The position numbers and the translations under genes are program-made. A stretch of DNA of 64,000 nt from Rostratula benghalensis (lineage: Eukaryota; Chordata; Aves; Charadriiformes; Rostratulidae): assembly GCA_013399305.1 (NCBI GenBank), contig VXAI01000166.1, positions 954,460 to 1,018,459 on the forward strand. Reading direction: 5' to 3'. This document shows positions 1-12,471 of the stretch, piece by piece; positions within the stretch are counted from its first letter, which is position 1, and every line of letters starts with the position of its first letter. The notes under the pieces are model-generated. The model saw only the letters and a program-made list of their open reading frames with translations. It had not been told where the DNA came from and ran no database searches.

Positions 1-374
1 GGAACACCTAGATCAGGTCACACAGGAACACGTCCAGGAGGGTTTTGAATGTCTGCAGAGAAGGAGACTCCACAAACTCTCTGGGCAGCCCATTCCAGTG
101 CTCCATCACCCTCTGTGAAGAAGCCTTTCCTCATATTTAAGTGTAACCTCCTGTGTTCCCGCTTGCACCCATTGCCCCTTGTCTTATCACTGGATGTCAC
201 TAAGAGCCTGGCTCCATCCTCCTGACATTCACCCTTTACATATTTATAAACATTAATGTCAGTCTCCTCTTCTCCAAGCTAAAGAGACCCAGCTCCCTCA
301 GTCTTTCCTCATACGGGAGATGCTCCACTCCCTTCATCATCTTTGTAGCCCTGCCCTGGACTCTCTTAAGCAGT
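1..374 (-). pseudogene. CR1 ORF2 C-terminal region and start of the 3' end
   Basis: On the minus strand this piece continues the CR1 after the N gap. It carries the conserved C-terminal block of ORF2: in the frame at 200-18 the motifs [16 protein letters not shown], then [11 protein letters not shown] and LEWAAQRV can be read, matching the usual order of the CR1 C-terminal tail. Adjacent parts fall in another frame (for example the segment with [19 protein letters not shown] coding near 374-310), so the reading frame is broken here as well. The final tens of bases at the window edge lead into the short CR1 3' untranslated region. It is non-functional. Confidence 0.85.
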
Positions 375-694
375 NNNNNNNNNNNNNNNNNNNNNNNNNN
401 NNNNNNNNNNNNNNNNNNNNNNNNNNNNNNNNNNNNNNNNNNNNNNNNNNNNNNNNNNNNNNNNNNNNNNNNNNNNNNNNNNNNNNNNNNNNNNNNNNNN
501 NNNNNNNNNNNNNNNNNNNNNNNNNNNNNNNNNNNNNNNNNNNNNNNNNNNNNNNNNNNNNNNNNNNNNNNNNNNNNNNNNNNNNNNNNNNNNNNNNNNN
601 NNNNNNNNNNNNNNNNNNNNNNNNNNNNNNNNNNNNNNNNNNNNNNNNNNNNNNNNNNNNNNNNNNNNNNNNNNNNNNNNNNNNNNNNNNNNNN
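375..694. other. Assembly gap, 320 N
   Basis: A run of 320 unresolved bases lies inside the CR1 between the RT catalytic motif block and the C-terminal block. Whether the length is real or estimated cannot be told. Any reading frame crossing it is meaningless. Confidence 0.99.
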
Positions 695-1579
695 TACACT
701 TGCCCTTGTTATATTTCATTAAATTTCTCCCCACCCAACTCTCCAGCCTGTCCAGGTCTTGCTGGATGGCAGCACAGCCTTCTGGTGTCTCAGCCACTCC
801 TCCCATTTTTGTGTCATCAGCAAACTTGCTGATAGCGCACTCCATTCCCTCATCCAAGTCATCGATGTATATATTGAATAGTACTGGTCCCAGTACTGAT
901 CCCTGAGGAACTCCACTAGATACAGGTCTCCAACTAGACCTTGTCCCATTGACCACAACTCTCTGACTTCTGTCTTTCAGCCAGTTCACAATCCACCTCA
1001 CTTCCCGATCGCCCAGGCCGCACTTCCTCAGAGTAGCTGTGAGGATACTGTGGGAGACGGTGTCAGATCCTTTACTGAAGTCAAGATAGACCACATCCAC
1101 TGCTTTACCATCATCCATCCACCTGGTTATGTCTTCATAAAAGGCTATCAGGTTGTTTAAGCATGACTTCCCATTGGTGAAGCCATGTTGACTGCCTCTA
1201 ATGACCCTCTTATCCTTGACATGCCTAGAGATGGTGCAAAGGATAAGTTATCACCTTTCCAGGGATGGAGGTGAGGCTGACCAGTCTATAGTTACCTGGG
1301 TCCTCTTTCTTGCTCTGGAGTGACATTTGTTTTCCTCCAGTGCTCAGGCACCTCTCCCATTCCCCACAACTTGGCAAAGATGATGGAGAGCGGCCTAGCA
1401 ATGACTTCTGCCAGCTCCCTCAGCATCCCATCAGGACCCATGGATTTATGGATGTCTAGATTGCTTAACTGGTTCTTAACCCCGTCCTCAGCAACCAAGG
1501 CGAACTCCTGCTTTATCCCGACTTCCTCTGGGGCCTCAGGGGTATGGGGCTCCTCAGGACAGCCTCCAGGTTGCCACAC
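695..1579 (-). pseudogene. CR1 ORF2 reverse-transcriptase domain, frameshifted remnant
   Basis: Three consecutive minus-strand frames together spell a CR1 reverse transcriptase, the enzyme that copies the element's RNA at a nicked genomic target. Frame one (1579 to about 1310) contains the N-terminal RT stretch with the motifs SMGPDG and RELAEVIARPLSIIF. Frame two (about 1310 to 1243) reads RLVSLTSIPGK. Frame three (about 1245 to 695) contains [10 protein letters not shown], then motif A as [13 protein letters not shown], motif B as [14 protein letters not shown], and the catalytic motif C FADD at 813-824. The family usually has an alanine-phenylalanine pair before the motif A aspartate, and here it reads GSD. 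The first frame break coincides with loss of several codons after NVTP, and the second lies just after the SIPGK motif. The catalytic aspartates remain, but the breaks, the missing 5' half and the N gap mean no active protein can be made. Confidence 0.9.
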
Positions 1580-1833
1580 ATTAGCCCTTCAGATCTGCTG
1601 GATTTTTCTTAAAAGGAGTTAAGAAAGGGTCAGAAAAGTAGGCAGGTGGGTAGCAGCACAAGAGTGGGACAGGTGCCATCTCAGTGGGTGCAAACAAGTA
1701 GAACATCTGTGATGGGGACCACTGCTTCTGGAGGTGCAGATAACAAGCCATCATGGCTGAGGCAAGATCTCACCACCCACAATCATAGGTGTGGCACACC
1801 TTTCCTTTATAGTCCTTTAAATCTTTCGCATTC

Positions 1834-1852
1834 TTTTTTTTTTTTTTTTTTT
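1834..1852. repeat. Poly-T tract (19 T)
   Basis: An uninterrupted T homopolymer, followed after a short spacer by a hairpin at 1869-1887 and a second T run at 1943-1955. There is no recognisable retrotransposon body on either side. Confidence 0.95.
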
Positions 1853-1868
1853 GGACAGGTTTCTTGGG

Positions 1869-1887
1869 TTTTCCTTTATAAGGAAAA
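1869..1887. repeat. Short inverted repeat, 8-bp arms, 3-nt loop
   Basis: TTTTCCTT and AAGGAAAA flank a TAT centre, a perfect small hairpin between two T-rich tracts. It probably arose by chance in low-complexity DNA. Confidence 0.6.
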
Positions 1888-2553
1888 AAAAACTTAATAC
1901 ATAATATTTTTTTGTATTTTCCTTCTGTGTTAAGAGTTTGGATTTTTTTTTTTTTACTACAACACCAAGAATAACTTCCATTTGAAAACACCACTTGCCA
2001 GAAAATGTTGACGTTATACCAGTCCTTACAGAAGCTGCATTACATACTAAGAAATATACAGAAGTTTGGATTTACTTTTAACCAACCAAGCCAAGCTACC
2101 CAACTTACTGACTATTTTAAAAGACAAAAATAAAAATCATATACCGCTATATAATAGCAGAAAAACATTCAGGAACTGGCTGTGTCTGGGCTACAGGCTG
2201 TCGATTGGCAACCTCCAACTAAACAAGTGCGGAAAGACATTATATTGTTACTTTCAGAACCCGTTTGTTTCACTATTCCCCAACCAGTACAATAGCTGTC
2301 AGCACTCCCGTTTTGAATTTCACACATTTGCTTAATCAGAAACCAACAGAAATACACAACCAGCTGAAGTGGTGCATGAGACTCAAATTCTTTCTTTATC
2401 GAGGGGTGACCGAAGATATGGGTTGCAGATCAGGTTAACTCCACATAATTGGTTTTAAATGGACCTATAACAAGTATTTCAGCTCAATAATAAAAACTTC
2501 AGCTGGCTGAGATGTGATTGCATTTTAAAAAAAAGTATAAAAGAACAAGGCTG

Positions 2554-2587
2554 CATTTATTTTAAAATAAATGTGACACATTTATTT
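2554..2587. repeat. Two overlapping palindromes sharing one arm
   Basis: 2554-2573 is a perfect 20-bp palindrome (CATTTATTTTAAAATAAATG). 2565-2587 is a second palindrome with 11-bp arms (AAATAAATGTG and CACATTTATTT) around a single A. The middle segment, AAATAAATG, can pair with either neighbour, so the strand can form two mutually exclusive hairpins. It is AT-rich; function unknown. Confidence 0.85.
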
Positions 2588-4112
2588 CGAGTTGTCAGGA
2601 TTAAACATTTAGAGATTTATATTTTCCCCCATGTAGTTCACAACCCTGTAAATTCACCCAGGCAGCAAAATCCCAATGAGTTTATCAGATACTTTGATTT
2701 TTGCTAGCCTGCCATTTTTCACTAATAAACCTCTATCATTAATATTTTTACCTGGCTGCAATCCTCACTTCTTGTATATCCCAAGAGGGATCATTTAAAC
2801 ACAAACAGAACTCCCAAGAGCTGGCAAACGCAGACTCTTGTTGAGCAGCTCAGCTCATCCCAGCACTTGTCCTCCTAACAGTCAGGCCCAGGACACTGCT
2901 CACAAGCTGTCTCACCATCCATTTGATGCCTGTAAATATATGCCAAGTTCTAATTATGCCTGACAGTCCTCTAGAAATTCAGACTTCTCTTCCCTGCTCC
3001 CTCCCTCTCACCACCCCCCCTTGCACCCCCCAAAAATAATGCCAGATTCCTCCTGAAGTCTATCCAGAGGGAATGAAGATAAGTCTTCTCTAATTAGAGC
3101 CAAGTCTCCAGTTACCCCTTTGCCCTGCATACCAGAGCTAAGACAAATTCTGCCAGAGAGGAGTCACATCTAGACTAGTCTACCAGCATTATGCAATTAA
3201 AGGAGGTGTGCTGTGCAAGGAGGAGTTTCTGCTGGGAAGAAAGACAGCTCAGACTCACAGCTTCCTTTTCAAGCCTTCTGAAACTCATGGCTTCAGAAAG
3301 ATTTGGTTTCCCCACTATAACACACCCCTTTTTTGGGTGTTTTGGGCCCTCTGCTCAGGCTTTGCTAATCTGTCTATTTAGCAGTGAAGCACGTGAGACC
3401 TAACTTGTCAGGAGCTTTAGAGGCACCACTCCAAGTTATTTGGTGCCTTCAAGAGCTCCCTGGTGAATGACAGTGTAAAGCATTTGATGTGTGTGCCCAA
3501 GTGTCAAACAAACACTGCCTATTAAAGAGTTTAAGGGGAGGAAATGCTTTCCAGACACACAAGCTTTCTGTAAGGGAATTGCTACTCCGTAGGATGTCAG
3601 ACATAATGCTGATGCCATAAATGTCACTATACAGCAGTTTTCATTCAGAAAATAGATGACTGATGTTAAGAAACCCCAAAGAAATATATATATTCCTTTT
3701 AATTGCTCTTACCCCTGCCTCTTTCTCCAGGGCTTTGGGAAACAGGCTTCAGGAGAAGCTTTGAACAGTCATGCAAAAATCAATCACCTCCAGCTTTTAG
3801 AAGGCAGGAAAAAGCTAAAAAATTTCCACATCTTTCGGGAGACCGAGTAAGGGGTGCAGCCCTGGCAGGTATCTCCCATGCAGCTCTGGTGCCTTGGCAG
3901 CCTGGTTTCCCTGCCTGCTGCACCTCGCAGTGCTGCTGGCACAGCCCACCCTCAGGGATGAGCAGCTGGTGGGTCCCAGGGACATACAAGATTTTTTTGC
4001 TAGGAAGGATTTCAGCTCAGAAGCCTGGTGGAAAAAAAAACAACTAACACACCAATGCAGGTAGAAGATTTGCTTGCTTCCTGCAAGATTATTGTACTCC
4101 GATTAAACTTAC

Positions 4113-4130
4113 TTTTTTTTTTTTTTTTTT
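4113..4130. repeat. Poly-T tract (18 T)
   Basis: A pure T homopolymer without a recognisable mobile-element body beside it. Confidence 0.95.
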
Positions 4131-7100
4131 AATTTCTCTAATCCTGTTTGGAGCATACACACAATGAAGAACAGATGGAGCCAGAGGGACCTTACAAGAC
4201 TGTGATCAGATGAACAATAATGAATAGGTATGCACAGATGGCAGCAAGCCCTGAGCCCACATGGTCAGCAGTGTCTCTTTGCTCCCATAACACGGAGCTG
4301 GGACCAGGCTGCACCTCCTCACCTCCCCTGGGCCCAGGAACCCTGTTAGGAGTCCCCTTTCCCATGTCTAGGGATACTGTCTGTTTTTCTTATTCCTTTT
4401 TCCTATTTACTTTGTTCATTTTACACTTTCCTAAGCCAAAAACTCCACAATGTTTATTAATTTTGATCCTAGAGGATGCTCAGGGTAAGTGGCCATAATT
4501 ATGCTGCCACATGCAACAGAGGCACTCGGGCTTGCTGGGGACTGCATCATATTGGACTCCCACAAATATGGAGTGAGGGACAGCAACAACTCAAAGAGTT
4601 CATAGCCTGGGGGGACAAGCCAGACAAAGAAAACATTAATGTCCTCATTGTATAGGTAGATTAAGATCCTGGTTAATTTTAGTTGCCTCCAGCTCCTTTT
4701 GGTCAATAGTGAAAGACACCTCCAGGGGTGGATCCTAACCAAGATGGACAAAATGTCCTGAAGATGAGCCTATATAACTCCTTAGATGATATAGGGAAGT
4801 TATAGCAATAGCTCTCCTAGTTTAGATGAGTGGGGTTAATCCAGGCTTGACTTATGGGCGAAGGAGTGCATCCAGGGTTGGGTTCAAGCTGAAAGCCTGA
4901 GTTGTGCCTGCATCCTTGGAAACCCAGACCAAGACCTGGTCTGAACCACCACCCAGTCCCCCTAGTTTCTGCTGTACTACTGTTGCATTTTATGGCCACT
5001 AAAAAGGCTTTCTTTCCTACCCCCCCCTTCCTTGATATGTGACTCCCCAGAGTGGGCTGTTTGTCCCCCCAGCAGAAAATAAAGAGTCACACCAGCAGCA
5101 GAGGGTGTGGAGGCAGACGCTTTTTGGGCATCAGAACTGGCAGTTTTTAGTGCCTCCAAATGAGTAGGCGACTGTGCTGAGGCTCTTTCTCCCACCACAA
5201 ATCACGAAGCCAAATATCTCAGCTGCACTGCATGTCTGCAGGAGCTCCTCCTCCGGTGCTGGCTAGTGTGGGAAGGGCTCTGCTGGCACGCAGCTCACCC
5301 GAGCACTTTTGTGCGTGTGGTCAAAATTAAGGCAAGCCCAAGTGCACATGTTTGAAATGCACACACTGGCAAAGTCCTTCTGCCTCTTATAACCTGCCTG
5401 GCTTCACAAGAGCAACCCAGAGCACAACATGCAACTGGACAAGACCTCCAGGGATGTTGGCATTTGGATAGTAGAGAGAAGGGCAGAAGATGTGGGCATA
5501 AGGGCACCAGAAAACTGAGGTCTTCTCTGCTTCTTCTTAGAGAAGGGAGGGAAAGGAATTAGCTAAAGGTAGCAGAAACAGATGTACTTGCGTATCTTGT
5601 ACCCTATAAAAGAAAGGCCTTTCCAGTGAAACAGATGGGTTTAAATGCCATTTAAAGCAACTCCTGCTTTACCCAAGAAAGCCTCTCACAAGCTTTGCGT
5701 GTTGATTACGCAAGCAGTTTATACAAGAAAGAGTCTGGCCACACATCTCTAACATCACAGGAAGCCTTCTTCATCAAAGCTGAACCAGAGGAGTCAAGAA
5801 AAACAGCACCAATGCCCTTGAACCTCAAGCAGTGCTATTAACTTAAATTACCTGTGGCTGGGAGCTGAGCTTAACTCTGTAACTGCTGCTTCTCTTTCCC
5901 TTTTCTGCTCACATCCTTTCATAGTCCAGCCTCAGGGAAACATTTTTTTAGGAACGTGTAACAGCACAGCTTCATTGTTTCTCATGAATTGTAAAGACCA
6001 TCACAAAAGTGCATAGGTAAAAGGGAAATATTGCACAAAACCCACCACAGAACTAGAAGCTGTTGTTACAGATATCCTGTCTCTGAACTCTTCAGAGCGG
6101 AGCCACCAGTTTAACATGTACTGCCTCAGTCACTTTGCACCTTCCCCTACATTATTTTTTTTCAGGGACCACAGCCACAAGAGCTAAGCAATAGGCTGCA
6201 GAGATTTCCTTTTTCTACCTCCTTTCTTTTGCAGTCCTGTACTGTGTAGTAGGGTCATAACCAATATAAGTTTTAGACCTGTGAATGGAGAAGAACGTGG
6301 AAGACAGGACCTTAGTTTCTCATTGTGTTCAGTGAAAAGGTGTTCACACAGAAAAAGGTGGAGTTGTTTGTTCGTTCCCTTCCAATCCAAGCACTACTTA
6401 ACAACTAAAGCCTCAAAACACAAAGCAGAAAAAATGCCAGGACACTCAGACTTTGTTAGAGTAATTAATATGAAAAGAGAAAAGGTTAGCTTGAATGAAG
6501 CTTAGAGAGAAAAATATCCTCTCATCCACCCTCCATACAGGCAAGTCCAACCACTCAGCACACGCTGCTGCTGCTGCCATTTCAGAAGTGACAGTTTTCA
6601 AGAGAGCCAGGACTGGTTTGCAATTCTAAGCTGAAGGAAGCAAGTGTAAGCAACAGCTGAATACAGAAATACAATAAAATGCAAACACTTTAAAATAAAG
6701 TGTTGGTTTTTTTTTTAAAAGAAAAGTAATCCCAAGGATTTTGTCCTGGTTTGAGGTAAAACAGAACCATAACAGATATAAAATAGAGAGGGTAAAATAG
6801 AGTCAAGTCAAGGTGAAAGGTACCCAGCAGTGAAAGGAAAGTTGCTGTTTTTGGCTTATTGCTTAAACCAATGCTTAAGAAAGAAAGTCTAGCACTGACA
6901 AAGACAAGGAGGTAGGGAAACACTCAACATACCTGCTGGTGGCTGCACTAAAAGCCTGAAGGTTCATCTCCTGCAGGAAAAAAAAGCATTCTTAGTGGAG
7001 TACTGCTCCATCCACTTACACTCATGAACGCTCCCACCACCAGCACTCATCTACTCACGTCAACAACCCACACTTGAGCCTTTTCCCTGCAAGCACTTAC

Positions 7101-9227
7101 ACCTGCTTCCTGCCCAGCTGGTGGCTGTGCTCACACACTTCTCCTATTGTCAGCCAGGTTAGAGATCAGCTGGCCCATCATGAGCCATACCTGGGAGTAG
7201 TCCTTGTGTCCTCAGTACCTCAGTTATGCTTCAGACATCACTCCTACCAGCCAGTGCCCTTCTGACAGTGGGAAATGAGTAGCACATTAACACCATCACC
7301 TCACTCTTGTTTCTGTCCTTTCAGGGTCAGCTGCCTGCTCCGAGTTCCAGCCCCCTGGTTGCTAACAAGGTTGGAATCACACAACTCCTTCTGTTCATAA
7401 TTAAAAAAAAATAATCAATACAACATTTTTTTAGCTGAGAATGCAGAGAAGAAAATTGATTGTAACTGTGAGTCCTAATAAACTTGTCTGCTCTTTGCTA
7501 GATGCTATAGGAGAAGTGGGGTAGATAAATGCAAAGCTCGGGGATAAGCATGGACAGGTTGAGAAAACAATGAAGCAAAGTTTTCTCACACATTTGAGAG
7601 CAAAGTAGCTAAAATGTAGCTACTGTAATGGTAGGATGGGACAACACTTTAAGGTGCTTTCATGGGAGAACAAATTTGTCCAAATTTTCAGTCCCCATGT
7701 TGCACGTTTTTCAGGCTAGATTTTTGGTGGCTCTTTCTTGAGGGTGCATTTTCAGAGCTGCTCTTGGCCTATAGAGTGAGTCCTGCCTGCAACAGGAAAA
7801 CAGACTCAATTACTGTCAAATACGGAATTTGTGCAGGTATAACTCCTATCTCAGCAATGCCATTTCTGACTTAGAGTCTTAGTGACCATGAAACCTGAAC
7901 TGGGACTGGCTCTTCAGTTTATTGTCTTTGATCAGTGCTTCAATTGAGGCTCTGGACACCATCGTCTTCTTCTAATGGAACAGGAACATGCAACGGAGCC
8001 CTTTCAGTGGGCCTGTCCCATGTCACACAATTCAGAAATGGATGCAAAAGGGCAAATACTCAACCACCCATTTGAACAACCTGGAGGACCATTATCAAGA
8101 CACTCACAGAGCACAAGGATGAGGGCACTATATTTGGCGAGTATAAGCTTAAAGTAAATATTTGAACAACAAACCAGAATTCAACTAACTCTGTGTTTTA
8201 TTCAAAAGGAAAGGCATGAGGGATAGCTGAAGCTGGAATCAGGAAGATACAGAGCATTCTAAAGGAAAGAAGAGAAAATAAACAAACAGGTTACTCAAAA
8301 TGGAAAGAGGGAGTGATGAACCACCCAAAGCTCAGAGAAAAATCAGTTTCAGGTATGTGGGAAACAGATATCTGGCTGAGAAGAGATGTGGTTATAATAT
8401 CATCACTTCATAGGAAGGCTATGGGCAAAGCAAGAGAACAACTAGAACTAAGGCATGAGGAAAGAAGAATAGCTATTAAACACCAAGACACAATCAGATG
8501 TCACTTAAGCTTCATGCTGGTCTTTAGGCCAAAAATAATTACAAACCTTCCAATTAAGTATGCGTGAAGCATAAAAATATTTAAAAAATGTCTTGGAAAT
8601 AAAAAGCTATATGAAGGCAAAAGAAGACTTCATCATAAGTTAAATCTATATTTTTCCCAAGGTACCCATTGGTTTCAGTGGAGTACACATTTTGACTATT
8701 TGTCTTCGCCTGAGACTTTATGTTGGGAGCAGGACTTGGTTTTCACGTCAGGGAGTGATGAACAGGGAATCTCTTCCTAGTTTAGTCCAGCCATTCTATG
8801 CAGTCAGAGAGAACAAAAATGGCCTTCCTCCTGGTTGAATCAGGGAAAAAAAAAAAAACGTGCCAGTTTTAGGCCACAGCAATGGTACTGTTTTGTATGC
8901 TTATTCTCCTTTTTTTGAGAAATACTGGAGAAGCTTGATGTCATTTGGTTTCTGGAGGCATTCCTTGTGAGACTTAGAGGGATGGAATTTGTAGCTTTTG
9001 ATGAGGACAACAAACTGAACTGAGTATCTAACAAGAGAAGGAAACCCTCATAGTTGTTTTTTTTTTTTTCTTCCAGATGTTCATTCAAACATTTGAGTTA
9101 GCATAAAAACCCCCCAAAAACGCTTAAAACAATCTAACTAAAATCACTCTTAATCAGGTTTTGTTTCCATGGCACCTTTGATGTCATAAGCTTAATAGCT
9201 CTCTAGTGATCCATAGAGTCTTCCAGG

Positions 9228-9250
9228 AAAAAAAAAAAAAAAAAAAAAAA
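9228..9250. repeat. Poly-A tract (23 A)
   Basis: The longest pure homopolymer in the window. No AATAAA signal lies in the 30 bases before it and no reading frame upstream resembles a processed gene copy, so I do not read it as a retrocopy tail. Confidence 0.95.
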
Positions 9251-10750
9251 GGCTAGACAACCTGAATGCCAAATGTTGAATACACCCTTAAAATATCCTT
9301 TCTGAAAAGTTTTCAGGCCTCCCTTCTCTTTTAAGAAGCAAGGGAAACCAAAAATCAAACCAGGAATTTCCCCCTCCCACACACACCCCCAGCCAGCATT
9401 TCACCAGAAATCTTTGCAGAGCAGTTGGAATATATGGAGACCTACAAATACATTATTAAACTGCAAAGGAAATGCATAAAAAAGACTGTTATAAAAATAT
9501 CTATAAAACACTTTTTTCATTCTACAGATGCAAACTCTCAAGAAACATCTTTCTGTCAAAACTGAAACAGATTGCGGTGTTCAGCAGCACATTTCTTTGC
9601 TAGGGAAACATTCTTGGTAGAGTATTTTTGCTCTTTGTCTTATGTTTTTTTCCAAGGATTTTCTAATTGATCACGGTGCTGATGAATGATAGCAGTCATG
9701 CTATGGCTGCTACTAACACACACAAGTCTTGCCAGAGGTAAAGTAGGTGTAGTTCGCTTTTATTTAAAAACTTTTGCTGGCACTTGCAGTCAAGCAACAT
9801 TCCTAGACCCAGTGCCCTTCAAGGTCCTTACCTGATTTCATATGAAGAAAAAGGGCAGGGCTTTGGTTTGCTACTTTTCTGGTTATCACTGGACACTGCC
9901 ACTGTTTGAGGAGCAACACTGCATCACCCTGCCTGGTGGATTTGATGTATATAAGAGGGGGACTAAAGTTTCAGATGACAAGACTTATGGAAACTTGCTG
10001 CCAGAGTAATTAAGTATAATAAACTGTACTAAAACAAAAACAAAAAAAAATCAAAATCCTAATCCTGATTAGAACCTTTATTTCTTTGAAGGTAGAGTGT
10101 AATTGTTTTGATGCATTGATAGTAAAATACAGAGCAAACATCTACTTACTTTCATAGAAGGAACTACTTAAATATTCAATTTTTTTTTAAAAAAATAGAC
10201 ATTGCCAAACATACATAGCAAACAAGATATCTATAAAACACGATATGAAGAAAATAAAATAGTTCTTCAAAATAAAAGCCACTAATCAAATTAATTTATC
10301 ATTTACTGTTGCTAGAACAAAGAAATGAAACAATATTTTATCTTTTACTTGTCCAGGCTTGAACCCTGCAATACATGTAAACTGAATCTGAATGCTGTCA
10401 AAGGAGTCAGCATAAAAGCTAATGATAAATTATAACACATTTATCAAAATAAGTAAGCTTGTTATATTGAAGTAATTATCATACTTTAAAAGGATAATAT
10501 CTAAGAGAATTTTAAGCCTAACTTAAAAAGTGGATGTTACCTCTATACATGAAAGGGTTTGAACTAAAATCACTATACTGATGAATTACTTTAGGCTTTT
10601 GATGATCTAATAGAGAGCATAATAAAGTTTATTGTACCTTAAATCACTTGTATATACCCCAGAACATGTCCCTGTTACACTTACTCTAATGTGAAAGGTA
10701 GTGGCTGGTCTGTTTTCATGCAGAATATGAAGATAATAAATAAAACCACC

Positions 10751-10787
10751 TTTTTTTAAAAAAACAAAAAAAACCAAAAAAAAACAA
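10751..10787. repeat. T7/A-rich low-complexity tract
   Basis: Seven T followed by a run of A interrupted by single or paired C. Simple low-complexity DNA. Confidence 0.85.
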
Positions 10788-11834
10788 CCTATAGACATCC
10801 AGATGCAGTAATTACATATTTGTCGTCTTCTCTAGGTTACTGGCTTGTTTGTCTCTCTAACCTTGTGTCATTATGCGAAAGATAAATTAATAGTGTATTA
10901 AAAACCAGAAAAAAACGTACTCGTGTTTTGGTAAAACTTGTTTCCTAGTTATGTTGTGTGGCTTGTATTTGCATAATGAGACAGACTTCTTTAGACAGAT
11001 AAATATATATTCATATATTTATGTGCTATTATTCCAAATTAGGTTCCATAACAAACATGAGCAATCTTATCACCGGGAATTTTACTGGGTAAAGTTTTCC
11101 AACGAACCATCCAGCCATTCATATACAGACCCACGATCAAGTTTTAATGTGTTTCTCTTATCCTGCTTAAAAACAAACATCTCCAGCCAGAAGAGACTGA
11201 CAGGCACATGAAAGACCACTTTAATCTCCTTCCCCAATCAGCGCGGATATATGAAGTGTGGTGTAAACTGACGCATGTTTAACTCACGTTGTGGAAAGCC
11301 TTGGAAAGGTGATTTCCAGAATATTGCTATGTATGAGGGCATGCATTCCTTATAAACGACTTTATAAGAGAAGGGTGATGAAAAATAATATTAATCTTTG
11401 TAGCTGGTGTTGGGAACAACTGATAGTTGAGCTCGGTGGAAACCGGTTGCTGATAGGACTACAAGCTGTGTTGCCTTGTACTTGCAAGGCAAAACCAAGC
11501 AAAACATGCGTGCTTATTAAATTAATATGAAAAGCGTACACTATAAATCCTGTGAAGTTACACATGTTTGTCTTCTGTTTGCAAAGTGAATGACTGATTA
11601 AAGACAGGGGCCAGGACCTGTAGATATCCAGATCCATGACTGGAGAAAGTGGAAACCACGCATAATTCAGAATTTTTAAAAGCATGCGGTTATCATCACT
11701 ATGCACACCCACGTATGCACACAGACTTTTAGTAATTTTTATTTTTTTTTTTTACAATTGGAAATCAAATAGAATCTTTTAAAAGAAAATTAATCTCTTA
11801 CTGAAAGCTGTTAACTTTTCCATCTTGAAAATAT

Positions 11835-11920
11835 TCTCCTCCTTTTTTTTTCTTCTTAGTCATTTCTCCTTCCTCAGACTTGTCTTAGCCACTCTCTCCC
11901 TCCTGCTTTCTTTCTTTCTT
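11835..11920. repeat. Polypyrimidine-rich tract ending in (CTTT)n
   Basis: Predominantly C and T over about 85 bases on the plus strand, ending with three CTTT-type units. It includes TCTTAG-like acceptor strings, but no open exon with a donor follows. Confidence 0.7.
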
Positions 11921-12471
11921 GGTGGCTAACGGGTTTCAGGAATGAACTTCAGAGGAGTCTGAAAGAAAATATATCTCTTCCAGATTGGCTATTTTTCAAT
12001 TAACTCCTACGAATACATATTGCAGGCAGTTCAGAAGACTGGCCATAAAACACACACTCTTTCATCTCCGTCTTACCCTTTCAGCCGCAGTTCCAGTTAG
12101 TAATAATCAGAAGCTGTCAGTGACCTCCAGGCAGCATTGTTTCCTTGAGAATCCTTACTCAGGACTGATTTTTCCAGCACAAGTTCACCATTGCCAAAAG
12201 GAGACATTCTTAACAAATATTCCACTTTTTTTCCCATTCTTCCATCACTTGGTTGTTGCTTTTTTCCTTAAGAGCATATTAGTTTCCTTCTTGATTCAAA
12301 TCCTCTCTTGAATTGACCTGAGCCACCTACCCTGTTTTCATAGCCAATAGTGGATTCCAGCATCTTTTCTCTGTGTACCATCCACATAACAGCTCTTTTT
12401 TTTTTTCACCCATAGCATATACTTTTGAAGAACCTAATTCAGTCTGTAGCAGTAGTTTACCTTTAAAAATA

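Larger units (their letters stand above)
1..1610 (-). mobile_element. CR1 non-LTR retrotransposon (LINE), 5'-truncated, 3' end beyond the left edge
   Basis: Read on the minus strand, this is the 3' half of a chicken-repeat-1 (CR1) LINE, the dominant retrotransposon of birds and other sauropsids. The reverse-transcriptase domain of ORF2 runs from about 1579 down to 695, and the ORF2 C-terminal region and start of the 3' end run from 374 to 1. The last bases at the edge (reverse of 1-13, ATCTAGGTGTTCC) are the same 13 bases that open the CR1 3'-end fragment at 42653, so the missing octamer-repeat tail should lie just left of position 1. No endonuclease domain is visible upstream of about 1610, so the copy is 5'-truncated, as most CR1 copies are. 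Frameshifts show it is dead. The right boundary is approximate, because similarity fades rather than stopping at a clear junction. Assignment to CR1 is secure; the subfamily is not determined. Confidence 0.93.
1611..9227. other. Gene-free AT-rich single-copy stretch
   Basis: I see no gene here. Reading frames are short (about 115 codons at most, for example 3703-4047) and their products look like translated random sequence, with overlapping frames on the opposite strand. The segment holds T-runs at 1834-1852, 1943-1955 and 4113-4130, a small hairpin (1869-1887), overlapping palindromes (2554-2587), C-rich patches near 3013-3032 and 5021-5030, and otherwise unremarkable sequence. No CpG-rich promoter-like patch is evident. 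Confidence 0.7.

Noticed and set aside
320..832. 170-codon plus-strand frame
   Set aside because: Most of it is the N run, and the remainder is antisense to the CR1 reverse transcriptase.
719..1622. Other frames on both strands in the CR1 (for example 719-958 and 1320-1622)
   Set aside because: Shadows of the CR1 ORF2 in the wrong frame.
2066..2357. Opposed short frames of 89 and 62 codons
   Set aside because: Both strands open by chance; products look random.
9228..9250. Poly-A as the tail of a processed pseudogene
   Set aside because: No polyadenylation signal just upstream and no gene-like sequence before it.
9948..9955. TATATAAG as a TATA box
   Set aside because: No initiator, CpG island, downstream frame or LTR structure accompanies it; such strings are expected in AT-rich DNA.
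12390..12416. Polypyrimidine tract plus CACCCATAG resembling a 3' splice site
   Set aside because: The frame that follows is low-complexity, and no donor-bounded exon with recognisable coding content is seen.
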